From: a virus
Virus record (IMG/VR): IMGVR_UViG_3300009537_000145
Location: 1 to 26,837 of that record
Length of the DNA: 26,837 bases
Strand: one strand, 5' to 3'
Shown here in pieces: positions 17,223 through 25,042 of this stretch. The notes beneath the pieces were generated by a model, which ran no database searches, had not been told where the DNA came from, and saw only the letters and a program-made list of their open reading frames with translations. Position 1 is the first letter of the stretch. Every line of letters begins with the position of its first letter. A program made the translations under genes and the position numbers.

Positions 17223-17666
17223 TTAGTCAACGTTTGAGAAGAACCAGAAGCACGGCCCGAAGGTGAAGCCTTCGGAGGCCGTCAGGCCTGCCTGGTCAAG
17301 CTCTGCGCGGACCCGAGTAAACTCGGCGTCTCCACAGTGCTCAAACCACGCAAACTTGGAACCAGTCGCAGTAAACTGCGCCAGGTCAGCAACAGTCTCG
17401 CTGTCAGCTGACTGGGGCATGTTTACCCAAGTGGTCCCCTTGTCCGGGCTCTGCTCAATGTCAACGTCAAGGGTACCGTCCGAGCTGTCCTCAGTTGCAA
17501 TATTGATGAAAACGCCGACTCGCGCTGCGCCCTTGGGCGCAGCCGCGTCGGTGTTCGTCTCCGTGGCCGAGTTGACCTCGGTCCCCGACAACAGAACACC
17601 ATCGACCTTCATCGGAACACGCATGCTGGGGGTCGCAGCTTGGCTGTACCCGCCGGAAACACCCAC
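17223..17666 (-). CDS. Beta-rich head-associated protein, decoration candidate
   Basis: The 147-aa product starts at GTG (17666) with a strong GGAGGT 5-6 bases upstream. Its core (VGVFINIATEDSSDGTLDVD, then QSPDKGTTWVNMP and FTRVRAELDQAG) follows the strand pattern seen in small phage beta-sandwich proteins encoded after the capsid gene, which often bind the head surface. Decoration or head-fibre function is inferred from this and from position, two genes after the major capsid protein. No named family is certain. Confidence 0.7.
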   Translation of the reverse strand: MGVSGGYSQAATPSMRVPMKVDGVLLSGTEVNSATETNTDAAAPKGAARVGVFINIATEDSSDGTLDVDIEQSPDKGTTWVNMPQSADSETVADLAQFTATGSKFAWFEHCGDAEFTRVRAELDQAGLTASEGFTFGPCFWFFSNVD

Positions 17667-17731
17667 GTCTTACCTCCATGGTATGGGACTCTCCCAAAGC
17701 TAACGAGCTAAGGGTACACGTCCCAGACGGG

Positions 17732-18172
17732 TTATCTAGAGAATCGGTTCCGAGCCTGGTTTAGGTAGGCTTCAACAGCCTCTTGAAACGTCTTGGACGA
17801 CTTGTGACCTGCCGCACCTTGCTCGTTTACAAAAGACCGATCAGTTAACCAACAGTAGACCGTTCCGTTCTCTGCTTTTTCAAAGAAGCTATCGACTAAC
17901 TGGGCCTCGCCGCCATCATCAGAGAAGGCAATGAAGTCCGTGCCGTAGCTAGGGTGGGACATCAAGAGGGAACACAGCTCACCATCCTTAACATCTTGCT
18001 GACCACGCCAGGTTTTACCTTTATAGCGATAGTCGGGGATGCCTTGGAAGCCAACTGTCTTTCCCCACTTCGGGACTCGGCGCTGTCCTTCAACGCCAAT
18101 CTCTTTGATAAATTCAAAGGTCGAGGGCTCAAGAACAACTCGTCCCTCACGCATCCGATGGAAAAATACCAT
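17732..18172 (-). CDS. Hypothetical 146-aa protein after the capsid gene
   Basis: GAGAGGT lies 8 bases before the ATG at 18172, so the start is good. The protein is mixed alpha/beta and basic at the N terminus (MVFFHRMREGRVVLEPSTFEFIKEIG is split here as MVFFHRMREG, then VVLEPSTFEF), with a helical C terminus (TFQEAVEAYLNQARNRF). I do not recognise it. Position between the capsid and decoration-like genes allows a head-completion or structural role. It is flanked by hairpins on the capsid side. Confidence 0.7.
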   Translation of the reverse strand: MVFFHRMREGRVVLEPSTFEFIKEIGVEGQRRVPKWGKTVGFQGIPDYRYKGKTWRGQQDVKDGELCSLLMSHPSYGTDFIAFSDDGGEAQLVDSFFEKAENGTVYCWLTDRSFVNEQGAAGHKSSKTFQEAVEAYLNQARNRFSR

Positions 18173-18181
18173 CTACAGAAC

Positions 18182-18242
18182 CTCTCTTTGAGAGCCTATG
18201 GGGCTGGGGGAGGCGTGTCTCCCCCAGCTTCTAGACCATAGG
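18182..18242 (-). terminator. Compound hairpin after the major capsid gene
   Basis: On the minus strand, just past the capsid stop, an outer 7-bp stem (18236-18242 with 18195-18201) encloses a perfect 10-bp stem (18219-18228 with 18203-18212; GCTGGGGGAG and its complement) with a 6-base loop. A small CTCTC/GAGAG hairpin follows (18182-18194). No U run follows the main stem, so it may limit read-through partly or stabilise the capsid message rather than stop transcription fully. Confidence 0.65.
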
Positions 18243-18250
18243 GTTATAAA

Positions 18251-19420
18251 TTACGCACCCAACTGGACGCCCTTGAGGCGACCGCTGGACTTCTCCTGAC
18301 CACGCTGCATGCCCCACTCGGACAGGTACTCGTCCTTGCGACCGTCAACACCTGGAGTCTGCACGTTAGTGCGGATATGGGTGTCACGGCCCTGCAAGAA
18401 GCGGTAGCCGTACTGAGTAAGGTCCACGGCGTAACCACGCTCGCGGATGTGGTCAATGTCCGAGAAGATATTCTCGACCATGAAGTTCAAACGACCATGC
18501 GGGCTAAACCAGCTCTCCAGCGCGATACCGAAGGACTTGGTCTCGGGGACCACTTCCACACGGTTCAAGCCAATGAGCGAGATAGCGTCCGCAACCTCGC
18601 GGGACATGAAGAAGGCGCGGGTCGAAGACTCGCCGTAGCGGAAGATCGGACGGATGAAGCTAACCAGCTCCAAGGTCGTCAGGTTTCCACCCACGTCGGT
18701 CTCGTTGGTAGTAATATGCTCGTCAATACCACCAGTGGTACGAATTGGAGTCGAACCAGAAGTTACCTGCTTCTTCTGACTAAACCAAGCGGCCAAGTTC
18801 TGCTTGCGCAGATGTTGGATACCGTTCTTGCTGGCCTGGTACGGGAAGTCGGGCCCCCCGTAAAGGTCAGACGCGATCAGGGTTCCCGTGAGCTCGAACG
18901 GAGTACGGGAAATGGTCGTGTAGTTGGTGTCAGAGGTCTCCAGAACCGACTTACCACTCCCAACATCGGCACCTTCAGCATTGCTGTCGGTTAGGATGAA
19001 GATGGGCTCGTTGTCAACCACCGCGGCGTTATTGCTAGCGCCGGAATAGTCACGACCCACAGTAATGGTGGAGTCAGTTGCTGAGATGGCCGTAACACGG
19101 AACATCTCATCAATGCGCGGGAACAGGCCCAGAGAGCCAACAACGAAGTACTCATCATTGTCAACCTTCAGGACGGTGTCAGTAGCGGTATAACCAGCCG
19201 CTGAGTTAATGGCTGTGACGACGGGCAGAAGCTCGTCCTTCATCACCTTAAACTCAGGGTTGTATACCGACTCCCGGTCCAACCGCGACAGGAGAACCGT
19301 TAGAGGCGAGGCATTTGGCTCTAACAGGAGAATCTTCTCGTGCATGTCGATGATACGACGTACAGCGAGAATCCCCTGGTCGGCGGCGGTAGCGCGAGCA
19401 TTCTCACGAATGGTAGCCAC
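18251..19420 (-). CDS. Major capsid protein, DUF5309 / SU10-like
   Basis: The 389-aa product has the length and sequence style of the SU10-type (DUF5309) major capsid proteins, which take the HK97 fold. Visible blocks are the early KVMKDELLPVVTAIN, the mid-protein RTPFELTGTLIASDLYGGPD, a RKQNLAAWF helix, and FFMSREVADAISLIGLNRV. The start is GTG at 19420 with GAGGT 8 bases upstream. It follows a scaffold-like gene and a promoter, as expected for a protein needed in hundreds of copies per particle, and is followed by strong hairpins. Confidence 0.9.
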   Translation of the reverse strand: MATIRENARATAADQGILAVRRIIDMHEKILLLEPNASPLTVLLSRLDRESVYNPEFKVMKDELLPVVTAINSAAGYTATDTVLKVDNDEYFVVGSLGLFPRIDEMFRVTAISATDSTITVGRDYSGASNNAAVVDNEPIFILTDSNAEGADVGSGKSVLETSDTNYTTISRTPFELTGTLIASDLYGGPDFPYQASKNGIQHLRKQNLAAWFSQKKQVTSGSTPIRTTGGIDEHITTNETDVGGNLTTLELVSFIRPIFRYGESSTRAFFMSREVADAISLIGLNRVEVVPETKSFGIALESWFSPHGRLNFMVENIFSDIDHIRERGYAVDLTQYGYRFLQGRDTHIRTNVQTPGVDGRKDEYLSEWGMQRGQEKSSGRLKGVQLGA

Positions 19421-19434
19421 TACTAATTACCTCA

Positions 19435-20358
19435 CTACCCGAGGAAGACTCCTCGTTGCTGGGCGTCGTCGCCGCGAGCGGCGTTGACAATTGCCTCAGC
19501 AATTCGGTCTTCAACGGAAATTTCATTGTCTGTGCCATCAGAGGGCGCAGACACGTTTCGGGAAGGAGCCGAAGGACGCATCACCGAGGACGACTGTCGG
19601 GCCGGTTGGGCCTGATAAGTCTGTGCCTCAGCCTGCGGCCGGGTGTTCCCCTGGCGTCTCAGGGTCTCTAGCTCGATTAGGCGATATACGCCTTGAGTAG
19701 ACCGTGCCATTGCACTGTCACTTTGGAGTTCTCGCCCAAGCCAAGTTTCAGAAAAACTCTGGGGCGTTCCATTACCACGACGGACTAGGTCAATAAAGTC
19801 ACCAACCACTTCCGCCGCAGCCGGGCCTAAGTCCTGGACTGCCAGGTCCACCTGGCGCAGAATGTTGCGCTCAGCGGCCTGCACACTGGCCGTAGCCTGT
19901 TGCACCAGATCCCGCCGACGCTGGTCTTCACTCATACGGCCTTGAGTCCTAGCGTCGAGATGCTCCGCGAGAGCAACAAGGGCCTTTTCAGGATTTTCCT
20001 TGTACTTCTCAGCAAAGAGCTGTGCGGTCTCTGCATCCAGCACGGGGTCGGGCTCCGGTTGGGGTTGCCGTCCCGCCGAGGCACTTTGCATTGCCTCGTA
20101 TCGCTGGTTTTCCCGCTCCAGCTGTCCAATGAACCGGTCCTTATCAGCGAGCCGCCCATTCAGCTGCTCGTAATTCTGACTTAGCCGCTCCACTGTAGCC
20201 TGGAGTGTACTCAGTTCGTCCTGCCTATTGTTTGTTCCATCCTCACTTTGCGCGGTCTGCGGTTCGCTAGGGCTGTATCCCGACAAATAAATGTCGTCGG
20301 AATCCTCTACCTGCTCACCGCCTCGTCCCGTGAGGGTCTGGACAGCTTGCCTAAGCAT
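19435..20358 (-). CDS. Capsid scaffolding-like protein
   Basis: The 307-aa product is hydrophilic and highly helical. Residues 47-90 form a coiled coil (ELSTLQATVERLSQNYEQL), followed by a Pro-rich hinge, a helical domain and a disordered Pro/Gln/Ser tail ending near an acidic helix. Such proteins lie directly upstream of capsid genes and guide capsid assembly. A promoter with a leader of about 12 bases precedes the ATG, and the ribosome site is weak. The last codons form a 6-bp inverted repeat (19440-19455, CGAGGA/TCCTCG) close to the capsid start. Scaffold identity is from build and place, not from a motif. Confidence 0.8.
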   Translation of the reverse strand: MLRQAVQTLTGRGGEQVEDSDDIYLSGYSPSEPQTAQSEDGTNNRQDELSTLQATVERLSQNYEQLNGRLADKDRFIGQLERENQRYEAMQSASAGRQPQPEPDPVLDAETAQLFAEKYKENPEKALVALAEHLDARTQGRMSEDQRRRDLVQQATASVQAAERNILRQVDLAVQDLGPAAAEVVGDFIDLVRRGNGTPQSFSETWLGRELQSDSAMARSTQGVYRLIELETLRRQGNTRPQAEAQTYQAQPARQSSSVMRPSAPSRNVSAPSDGTDNEISVEDRIAEAIVNAARGDDAQQRGVFLG

Positions 20359-20377
20359 TCAGATTAAACTCAATTCT

Positions 20378-20406
20378 ATCTTACCACGTTGGTGGAAGAT
20401 TGTCAA
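20378..20406 (-). promoter_or_regulatory. Internal sigma70-like promoter for scaffold and capsid
   Basis: On the minus strand TTGACA (20401-20406) is followed after 17 bases by TAAGAT (20378-20383). The -35 is perfect and the -10 matches four of six. It lies in one of the few non-coding gaps in the head cluster. Transcription would begin about 12 bases before the scaffold ATG. A small GCCC/GGGC hairpin (20407-20420) abuts it upstream and may mark the end of the previous transcript. Confidence 0.7.
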
Positions 20407-20421
20407 GCCCTTAGTCGGGCG

Positions 20422-20652
20422 TTAGTTAACTGCCTTTTCGCCAAGCTCAGTATTTGGCACGCCTTCACGGCCAACCATTACCGGAGACTTCGGCTTTACG
20501 GGCACAGCGTCGATGCTGGACCCACCACTAATACTAAACCCAGCCTTAACACCCGACTGGTACGCGCTACCAGAGCGGGCCTTGGTTTCTGAGCCCGGCT
20601 TATCCGTCTCAGGGGGACCAAAGCGGCCACCCGGCTTACTAATGACTCCCAT
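20422..20652 (-). CDS. Hypothetical 76-aa protein
   Basis: The start is set at ATG 20652 because AGGAG lies 5-6 bases upstream; a longer reading from 20712 would overlap the previous gene by about 60 bases and lacks such a site. The protein is basic and rich in Gly, Ser, Pro and Lys (MGVISKPGGRFGPPETDKPG), so it is probably disordered. It lies between the portal-side genes and the scaffold. Function is unknown. Confidence 0.65.
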   Translation of the reverse strand: MGVISKPGGRFGPPETDKPGSETKARSGSAYQSGVKAGFSISGGSSIDAVPVKPKSPVMVGREGVPNTELGEKAVN

Positions 20653-20653
20653 G

Positions 20654-20962
20654 TTAGCTCCTGCGGGGGTCGATGGGGCTAGCACCCAAGTAGGCGGGGT
20701 CCGGATCATCAATCGTGGTCGATTGGTCCTTAGAGACTGCTAGAGTCTCAGCAGCTGAGAATAACTGTCCCACTGCTTTTACTCCAGCAATAAACCCCTG
20801 GTCATGCCACAGGTCGGGGATGCTAGCGATCCCCCTGTGGCTTACTAGTCGTTCCTTACGGCTCTCAACTAGCTGGTCTAGCCAGCTAAATATTACGTTT
20901 CCAACGTCGGTCCGACCAAGCTCGGTTAGGGCCTGGGCCGTTCCTCTATCCATGTCAAACAT
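20654..20962 (-). CDS. Hypothetical 102-aa protein after the portal gene
   Basis: GGAGGG lies about 8 bases before the ATG at 20962, which starts two bases after the portal stop. The protein is helical in the first 80 residues (VGNVIFSWLDQLVESRKERL, then GFIAGVKAVGQLFSAAETL) with a Pro/Asp-rich tail. No motif was recognised. Small helical proteins in this place may help in portal or scaffold interactions, but that is only a guess from position. Confidence 0.7.
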   Translation of the reverse strand: MFDMDRGTAQALTELGRTDVGNVIFSWLDQLVESRKERLVSHRGIASIPDLWHDQGFIAGVKAVGQLFSAAETLAVSKDQSTTIDDPDPAYLGASPIDPRRS

Positions 20963-20964
20963 TA

Positions 20965-22761
20965 CTATCCGCCCTCCGCTGTTCCAAGAACATCTCGGAT
21001 GTTAGGGCCGTCTTCGACGGCCGGGGGCGAGCCGGGCTGACCGCCCGAGGCCTCCACATTAGCCGGATTTGGCTGAACAGCCAAGAGTTCTTCATCAATG
21101 TGAATATCGCCCAGGTCCAGAATACGTTTGATCAGCACCTGAATAGCTGGGTGGTTTGGGTCACCGTACAGCTGCATGAAGATTTGCAGAAGGTTCATAT
21201 CCTTCTGGAGCTTCATTTCGCGGTTAATGGGATCAGTCGCCCCAATGTCCAACTTGACGTCCAAGAGAACGCCATTAGTGGCTAAGTCGGCGGGACCAAG
21301 CTTCTGGTGCAGCAGACCCTCCGGGCCCACAATCTTAATCGTTTGCTCCGTCTCCATATGCTGCTCATTAAGAGAAATGAGCATCTCGCCCAGTGGCTCT
21401 AAGCCCATAGACGAGAGCTGGAGAAACTTCATTCCAACACGGGACGCCGCCGCCTGGGCCAGAATCGAGGCCCCGGTTGCTGTCTCCTGTTGTAAGTCTG
21501 AGCCCACCCCCTGGAAGTTATCGTTCGCGCCCGTCGCAATCTGAGCCCATGTCCGAAGCCCGTCTTCCTCACGGTAGAGGGCCATATTAGGCTGGTGCTG
21601 GTACAGAGGCTCGATGTCGTCTTGCTGCGTAACCCAGACAATCCCGCTGGGTTTGAACTCAGTGGTATTAGGAGTGATAGGACTTCCGAGTCGAACCTTC
21701 CACATCTGGAAGACAGAGCGGTTAACGCTCTCTAGGCGCAGGTTGTGGAGAGCATTCAGTTCTGTGGCAATCGACTCCAGGACCTCGGGCTCCCCGACCC
21801 CATAGAACTCGCCCGGAAGCGAGTTGTCTACGATCCGGAGGTAAGGCTTCTTACCATGCCAGAACGGGTTGTAGTCATTAACCAGGATTTCCTCTGGGTC
21901 CGTGACCACAACACAGTACCGCCCGTCTTCCCAATACTCAACCAGCTCGAACTCCCAAATCTGGGCTCGGTTCTTGGCTTGCCTGGAATCCGACGTTCCA
22001 AACGTTCCCTCGCGGTCAGTCTTTAGCTTATCCTGCCCACTAACGTCCGCGTTCGAGAGATGCTTGTCTTTTAGCCTCTTAACCGCTCCCATGTCCCAGC
22101 CAAGCTCTTTGGCCAGGGCCTCAATTTCCCAGTAAGTCTTTTTGCTACGCTCACAGACGTAGCGAGCATTGACAATATCAGGAGCGCCGGGCTCGGGGTA
22201 GAAGTTCTCTAGTGGGACCAGGGCAATAAACGGAGCGTCCCGGACTACAAACTCTGGGTCTTCCGCTTCAGCGGAGCGGCCGTCTTCCGTGCTCATCCGG
22301 AACTTCCGGTGCATCGTCTTTTTTTCCCACCCAGTTTTAACGATGCCGGTCCCGTAGATTAAGGCTTCTTTTTCCCACTGCTCAATTACCATCGGGATCT
22401 TGAGCGCGGACCACTGGTAGTCTAAAACCTGTCGATGGTTTGCCGCGGCGGGGAGCTTCTCGTCTCCCCTGGACTCAACAATAATGCTGGGCTTCTGGGT
22501 AACAAGGCGAGGGAGAAAGGACTCAACCGTAGACCACACCAGGGGAATGAACAGGCTGACACTATGTGGCCAGTTCTTCCGTTCAGCGTAGGAGCGGTAT
22601 AGCTTATACCAACGCTGCCACTGCGTCTCTTTCCCAGCTCTCCAGTCCTTCGCCGCTTCCCACCGCTCCAGAGCCAGCTTCATCATCTCCTTATCAGGGA
22701 GAAGCTGGTTCGGGTCCGTGTTGAACGGAGGCTGGCCAGTGTTGATCGGGGACTCAGCCAT
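20965..22761 (-). CDS. Portal protein, podovirus type
   Basis: The 598-aa product follows the large terminase and has the portal layout: an N-terminal helical part with WQRWYKLYRSYAERKNWPHS, a region that reads VWSTVESFLPRL, a conserved QWEKEALIYGTGIVKTGWE block (about residues 127-145), a wing, and a C-terminal helical part (NREMKLQKDMNLLQIFMQLY). Portals form the ring at one capsid vertex through which terminase drives DNA and to which the tail binds. The ATG shares one base with the stop of the 35-aa gene. The Pro/Gly-rich last 30 residues are probably flexible. Confidence 0.9.
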   Translation of the reverse strand: MAESPINTGQPPFNTDPNQLLPDKEMMKLALERWEAAKDWRAGKETQWQRWYKLYRSYAERKNWPHSVSLFIPLVWSTVESFLPRLVTQKPSIIVESRGDEKLPAAANHRQVLDYQWSALKIPMVIEQWEKEALIYGTGIVKTGWEKKTMHRKFRMSTEDGRSAEAEDPEFVVRDAPFIALVPLENFYPEPGAPDIVNARYVCERSKKTYWEIEALAKELGWDMGAVKRLKDKHLSNADVSGQDKLKTDREGTFGTSDSRQAKNRAQIWEFELVEYWEDGRYCVVVTDPEEILVNDYNPFWHGKKPYLRIVDNSLPGEFYGVGEPEVLESIATELNALHNLRLESVNRSVFQMWKVRLGSPITPNTTEFKPSGIVWVTQQDDIEPLYQHQPNMALYREEDGLRTWAQIATGANDNFQGVGSDLQQETATGASILAQAAASRVGMKFLQLSSMGLEPLGEMLISLNEQHMETEQTIKIVGPEGLLHQKLGPADLATNGVLLDVKLDIGATDPINREMKLQKDMNLLQIFMQLYGDPNHPAIQVLIKRILDLGDIHIDEELLAVQPNPANVEASGGQPGSPPAVEDGPNIRDVLGTAEGG

Positions 22762-22868
22762 TACTTAGCTTTCGGGGCCCGCTGGAGCGGAATAGCTGGG
22801 TCCTTATCAATCTGATCAAGGACGGAAGGAAGGATGGCAATAACAATCTTTAGTATCTTAACCCACAT
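22761..22868 (-). CDS. Hypothetical 35-aa hydrophobic peptide
   Basis: An ATG at 22868 shares one base with the terminase stop, and the frame ends in TAA sharing one base with the portal ATG, so it fills the space between those genes exactly. The product is MWVKILKIVIAILPSVLDQI followed by a Pro- and Lys-containing tail, and the first 18 residues could form a membrane or amphipathic helix. The ribosome site is a modest GGGA. It is too short for most gene callers. Function is unknown. Confidence 0.6.
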   Translation of the reverse strand: MWVKILKIVIAILPSVLDQIDKDPAIPLQRAPKAK

Positions 22869-24322
22869 TATAGTCCCGCTGATGGTCGGCCCTCCCAACG
22901 ACCTGGATTAGGTTCGGTGGGCGGCATTTCAAGGTCTTGAGGTCGGAGAAGAAGCTCACTAACGTACCGGGGCTTCATCGCCAGAATGTATCGGAGTGCG
23001 TCCGGCCGGTGGTTGTTGTACGCACGGGGCCGGTCAGGGTCATTCTTTTCAATAACGACGGAGCGGTTCTCGTCCCACTCGTACTGGACCAGGTCCTTTC
23101 GTAGCCCAGGGCACGTCTCATAGCAGATATAGACCCGGGGCCCAGTTGGATTGGCCTCTTTAGTGGCGCGGAGGTACTCGGCCACTGTCTGAATTCCATA
23201 CGGAATGTCATTGACCGCCTTAACTGAGAAAATTCCGTACTTCGCGTAGTTTTCCTGCGTGGTATGGCCGGTCTGGTTGTTGGTTTTGGCCGCGTCAGGG
23301 TCAATATAGGTAGTTAGAACTGGGTATCGAGTCTTTGCGGCAATATTCTCCGCATGTTCCTTGACCAGGGCCCCCGACAGCGAGTACTCGTCATAGATAT
23401 AGACGTTGTGATGGGGGTCTACAGCCGCCCACAAGCACGCAGTAGGATTGGCTAGGCCAATATCTACTCCTCGGTAGTGCGTCCAGTGGGGCGAGATGTG
23501 GATATAGGACGGATTGTCCGGATCGTTGCTAAAGCAATGCCCCCCTTTGTGTTTGTAGGTGTCTGAGAAGTCCGAGTAGACAACGCCTTTCTTAGCCTCG
23601 AACGACGCTTCATACTCTTGACGGTAAGTCGCCGGATCTGTTCGACGTCTGATGTCGTCAAGTTCTGTGGGGTCCAAGTACGGGTTATCCGCCGTTTTAA
23701 TGTGTGAACGAGACCAACCAGCCAATTGCCCAACTTCCACCCCTCCCTCTGACCAGAGGTCGTAGATCCAATTATATCCTCGGGGAGTTGTAATGAATAG
23801 TGCCCGGCCTTTCTGGTCAACCAGGGTCGGGCCTAGGTAGGTATCCCATATTTCTGAGGCCACCTGCGCCGCCTCGTCTAAGACGAGTAGGTGGAGGCCC
23901 TCGCCCAGAAGGCCCTTGGGGTTCTCACAGGTCTTGCCTTCAATGAAGCCACCCCCAGCCAGCTGGATGAATCGCTGTCCCTTTGGATCGTAACTGGCTC
24001 TTACTACGGCTCCCGATCCCAAGCACTCGTTTTCAACAATGGCCTTGTAGACAATACGGAAGACCTTGTCTGTGAGTGGGTATGTGGGCGCTGCAATCCA
24101 AATCCGTCGTCCCGGCCACGAGGCTTCTTCAATGACCTCGTTGGCCGCGCCTTCTGACTTCCCCGCTCGCCTGCCCCAGACCCCAACGTGGTACCGCCAG
24201 GGCTTATAGTGTATGAGCTCTTGGCCCCCGTGAGGAACGTGCCCTAGGGCTGCGAAGAATGCTTTCTTATACTCAACCCGGAGGTCCCAGTCAGAGTAGA
24301 TGTCGGAGAGCTGTGCGTTCAT
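22868..24322 (-). CDS. terL: Terminase large subunit
   Basis: The 484-aa packaging motor has a clear ATPase domain: Walker A GRRAGKS (residues 50-56), Walker B LLVLDE (145-150) and a coupling motif FITTPRG (176-182). The C-terminal nuclease, of RNase H type, shows the three acidic positions in RGVDIGLANP (about 285), TYIDPDAA (about 340) and HRPDALRY (about 440). It cuts concatemeric DNA and pumps it through the portal. All key residues look intact. It follows the small terminase and a 77-aa gene; no good ribosome site precedes its ATG, so coupling to the upstream gene is likely. Confidence 0.96.
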   Translation of the reverse strand: MNAQLSDIYSDWDLRVEYKKAFFAALGHVPHGGQELIHYKPWRYHVGVWGRRAGKSEGAANEVIEEASWPGRRIWIAAPTYPLTDKVFRIVYKAIVENECLGSGAVVRASYDPKGQRFIQLAGGGFIEGKTCENPKGLLGEGLHLLVLDEAAQVASEIWDTYLGPTLVDQKGRALFITTPRGYNWIYDLWSEGGVEVGQLAGWSRSHIKTADNPYLDPTELDDIRRRTDPATYRQEYEASFEAKKGVVYSDFSDTYKHKGGHCFSNDPDNPSYIHISPHWTHYRGVDIGLANPTACLWAAVDPHHNVYIYDEYSLSGALVKEHAENIAAKTRYPVLTTYIDPDAAKTNNQTGHTTQENYAKYGIFSVKAVNDIPYGIQTVAEYLRATKEANPTGPRVYICYETCPGLRKDLVQYEWDENRSVVIEKNDPDRPRAYNNHRPDALRYILAMKPRYVSELLLRPQDLEMPPTEPNPGRWEGRPSAGL

Positions 24323-24325
24323 TTA

Positions 24326-24559
24326 CTAATTTAGCTGGATAATTTCGTAGTCTTTTCCAGCAACTCGGACCCACCGACGGACTCCCGCGGGACAGTAATC
24401 TAATAGCGTTGAAATTCTCTGTGATCCCTGGTAGGTCTTGGGAGAGCGTGTTTTGTGCGCGATCGGTGGCTCAGCCGGAAGCCCAGGCCCGTCCTCTGGA
24501 TTGACTGGCCCTTGTGATCCCATCACGCTGGCCCTAGGCCCATTAATTACTGTTACCAT
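24326..24559 (-). CDS. Hypothetical 77-aa protein between terminase genes
   Basis: AGGAGG lies 6 bases before the ATG at 24559. The protein has a Pro/Gly-rich, probably disordered first half and a compact second half (ISTLLDYCPAGVRRWVRVAG) ending in a strand (DYEIIQLN). It ends three bases before the large-terminase start. No family was recognised. Confidence 0.7.
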   Translation of the reverse strand: MVTVINGPRASVMGSQGPVNPEDGPGLPAEPPIAHKTRSPKTYQGSQRISTLLDYCPAGVRRWVRVAGKDYEIIQLN

Positions 24560-24568
24560 GCTGCCCTC

Positions 24569-25042
24569 CTACTTTACGATTTCTAGTTTGCGTTTCTGCT
24601 GCTTGGCTAGGGCAGCCTCAATAGCCACTTCGGCCGCTGCCTTGTGTTCTGATACGTTGACCTGAATCCCATCCATCTCAATAGCAATCTGCTTGATGTA
24701 CTGTCTAAACTCCTGTGAGTACTCAACCCAAGGAGGCGTGTCTACCGCGAGAGTTCTTAGGAGAGCTTGTAGTTTTAGAGCCTGCTCCCGCAGGGCCATG
24801 ACCCTGGTTGACTTCTCGATTACCGGCTCGTTGCTATACTCTTTCCGCAGGTGGTCGTAGGCCTGGGCCATGACGTCCTGGCCTTCCTCCGACCGGATGA
24901 AGTTTCCAATAGTCTGTCTAGAGACGTCAAAGGCCCACTCTTCGGCTATATAGGCCGACAGCTCTGCATAGCTCAGTCCTTGGAGGATACGAACCAAGCA
25001 GAGTTCAAACTTCTGTTGAGTGGTTAGGTCGGCTAGGTACAT
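24569..25042 (-). CDS. Probable terminase small subunit
   Basis: The 157-aa protein is almost all helical. Residues 1-60 look like a helix-turn-helix (LTTQQKFELCLVRI, then LSYAELSAYIAEEW and SRQTIGNFIRSEEG), followed by long helices that could form a ring-making oligomerisation domain, and a Lys-rich tail. Small terminases bind the packaging start site and hand DNA to the large subunit, and the gene lies in the usual place upstream of it. The assignment rests on fold pattern and position; another DNA-binding role is possible. Confidence 0.75.
   Translation of the reverse strand: MYLADLTTQQKFELCLVRILQGLSYAELSAYIAEEWAFDVSRQTIGNFIRSEEGQDVMAQAYDHLRKEYSNEPVIEKSTRVMALREQALKLQALLRTLAVDTPPWVEYSQEFRQYIKQIAIEMDGIQVNVSEHKAAAEVAIEAALAKQQKRKLEIVK

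Noticed and set aside
18377-18994. Rightward frame (205 codons) opposite the capsid gene
   Set aside because: It is the mirror of a highly biased coding frame; the capsid protein on the other strand is clear.
20422-20712. Longer start (20712) for the 76-aa gene
   Set aside because: It would overlap the previous gene by about 60 bases, while the ATG at 20652 has AGGAG at good spacing directly after that gene's stop.
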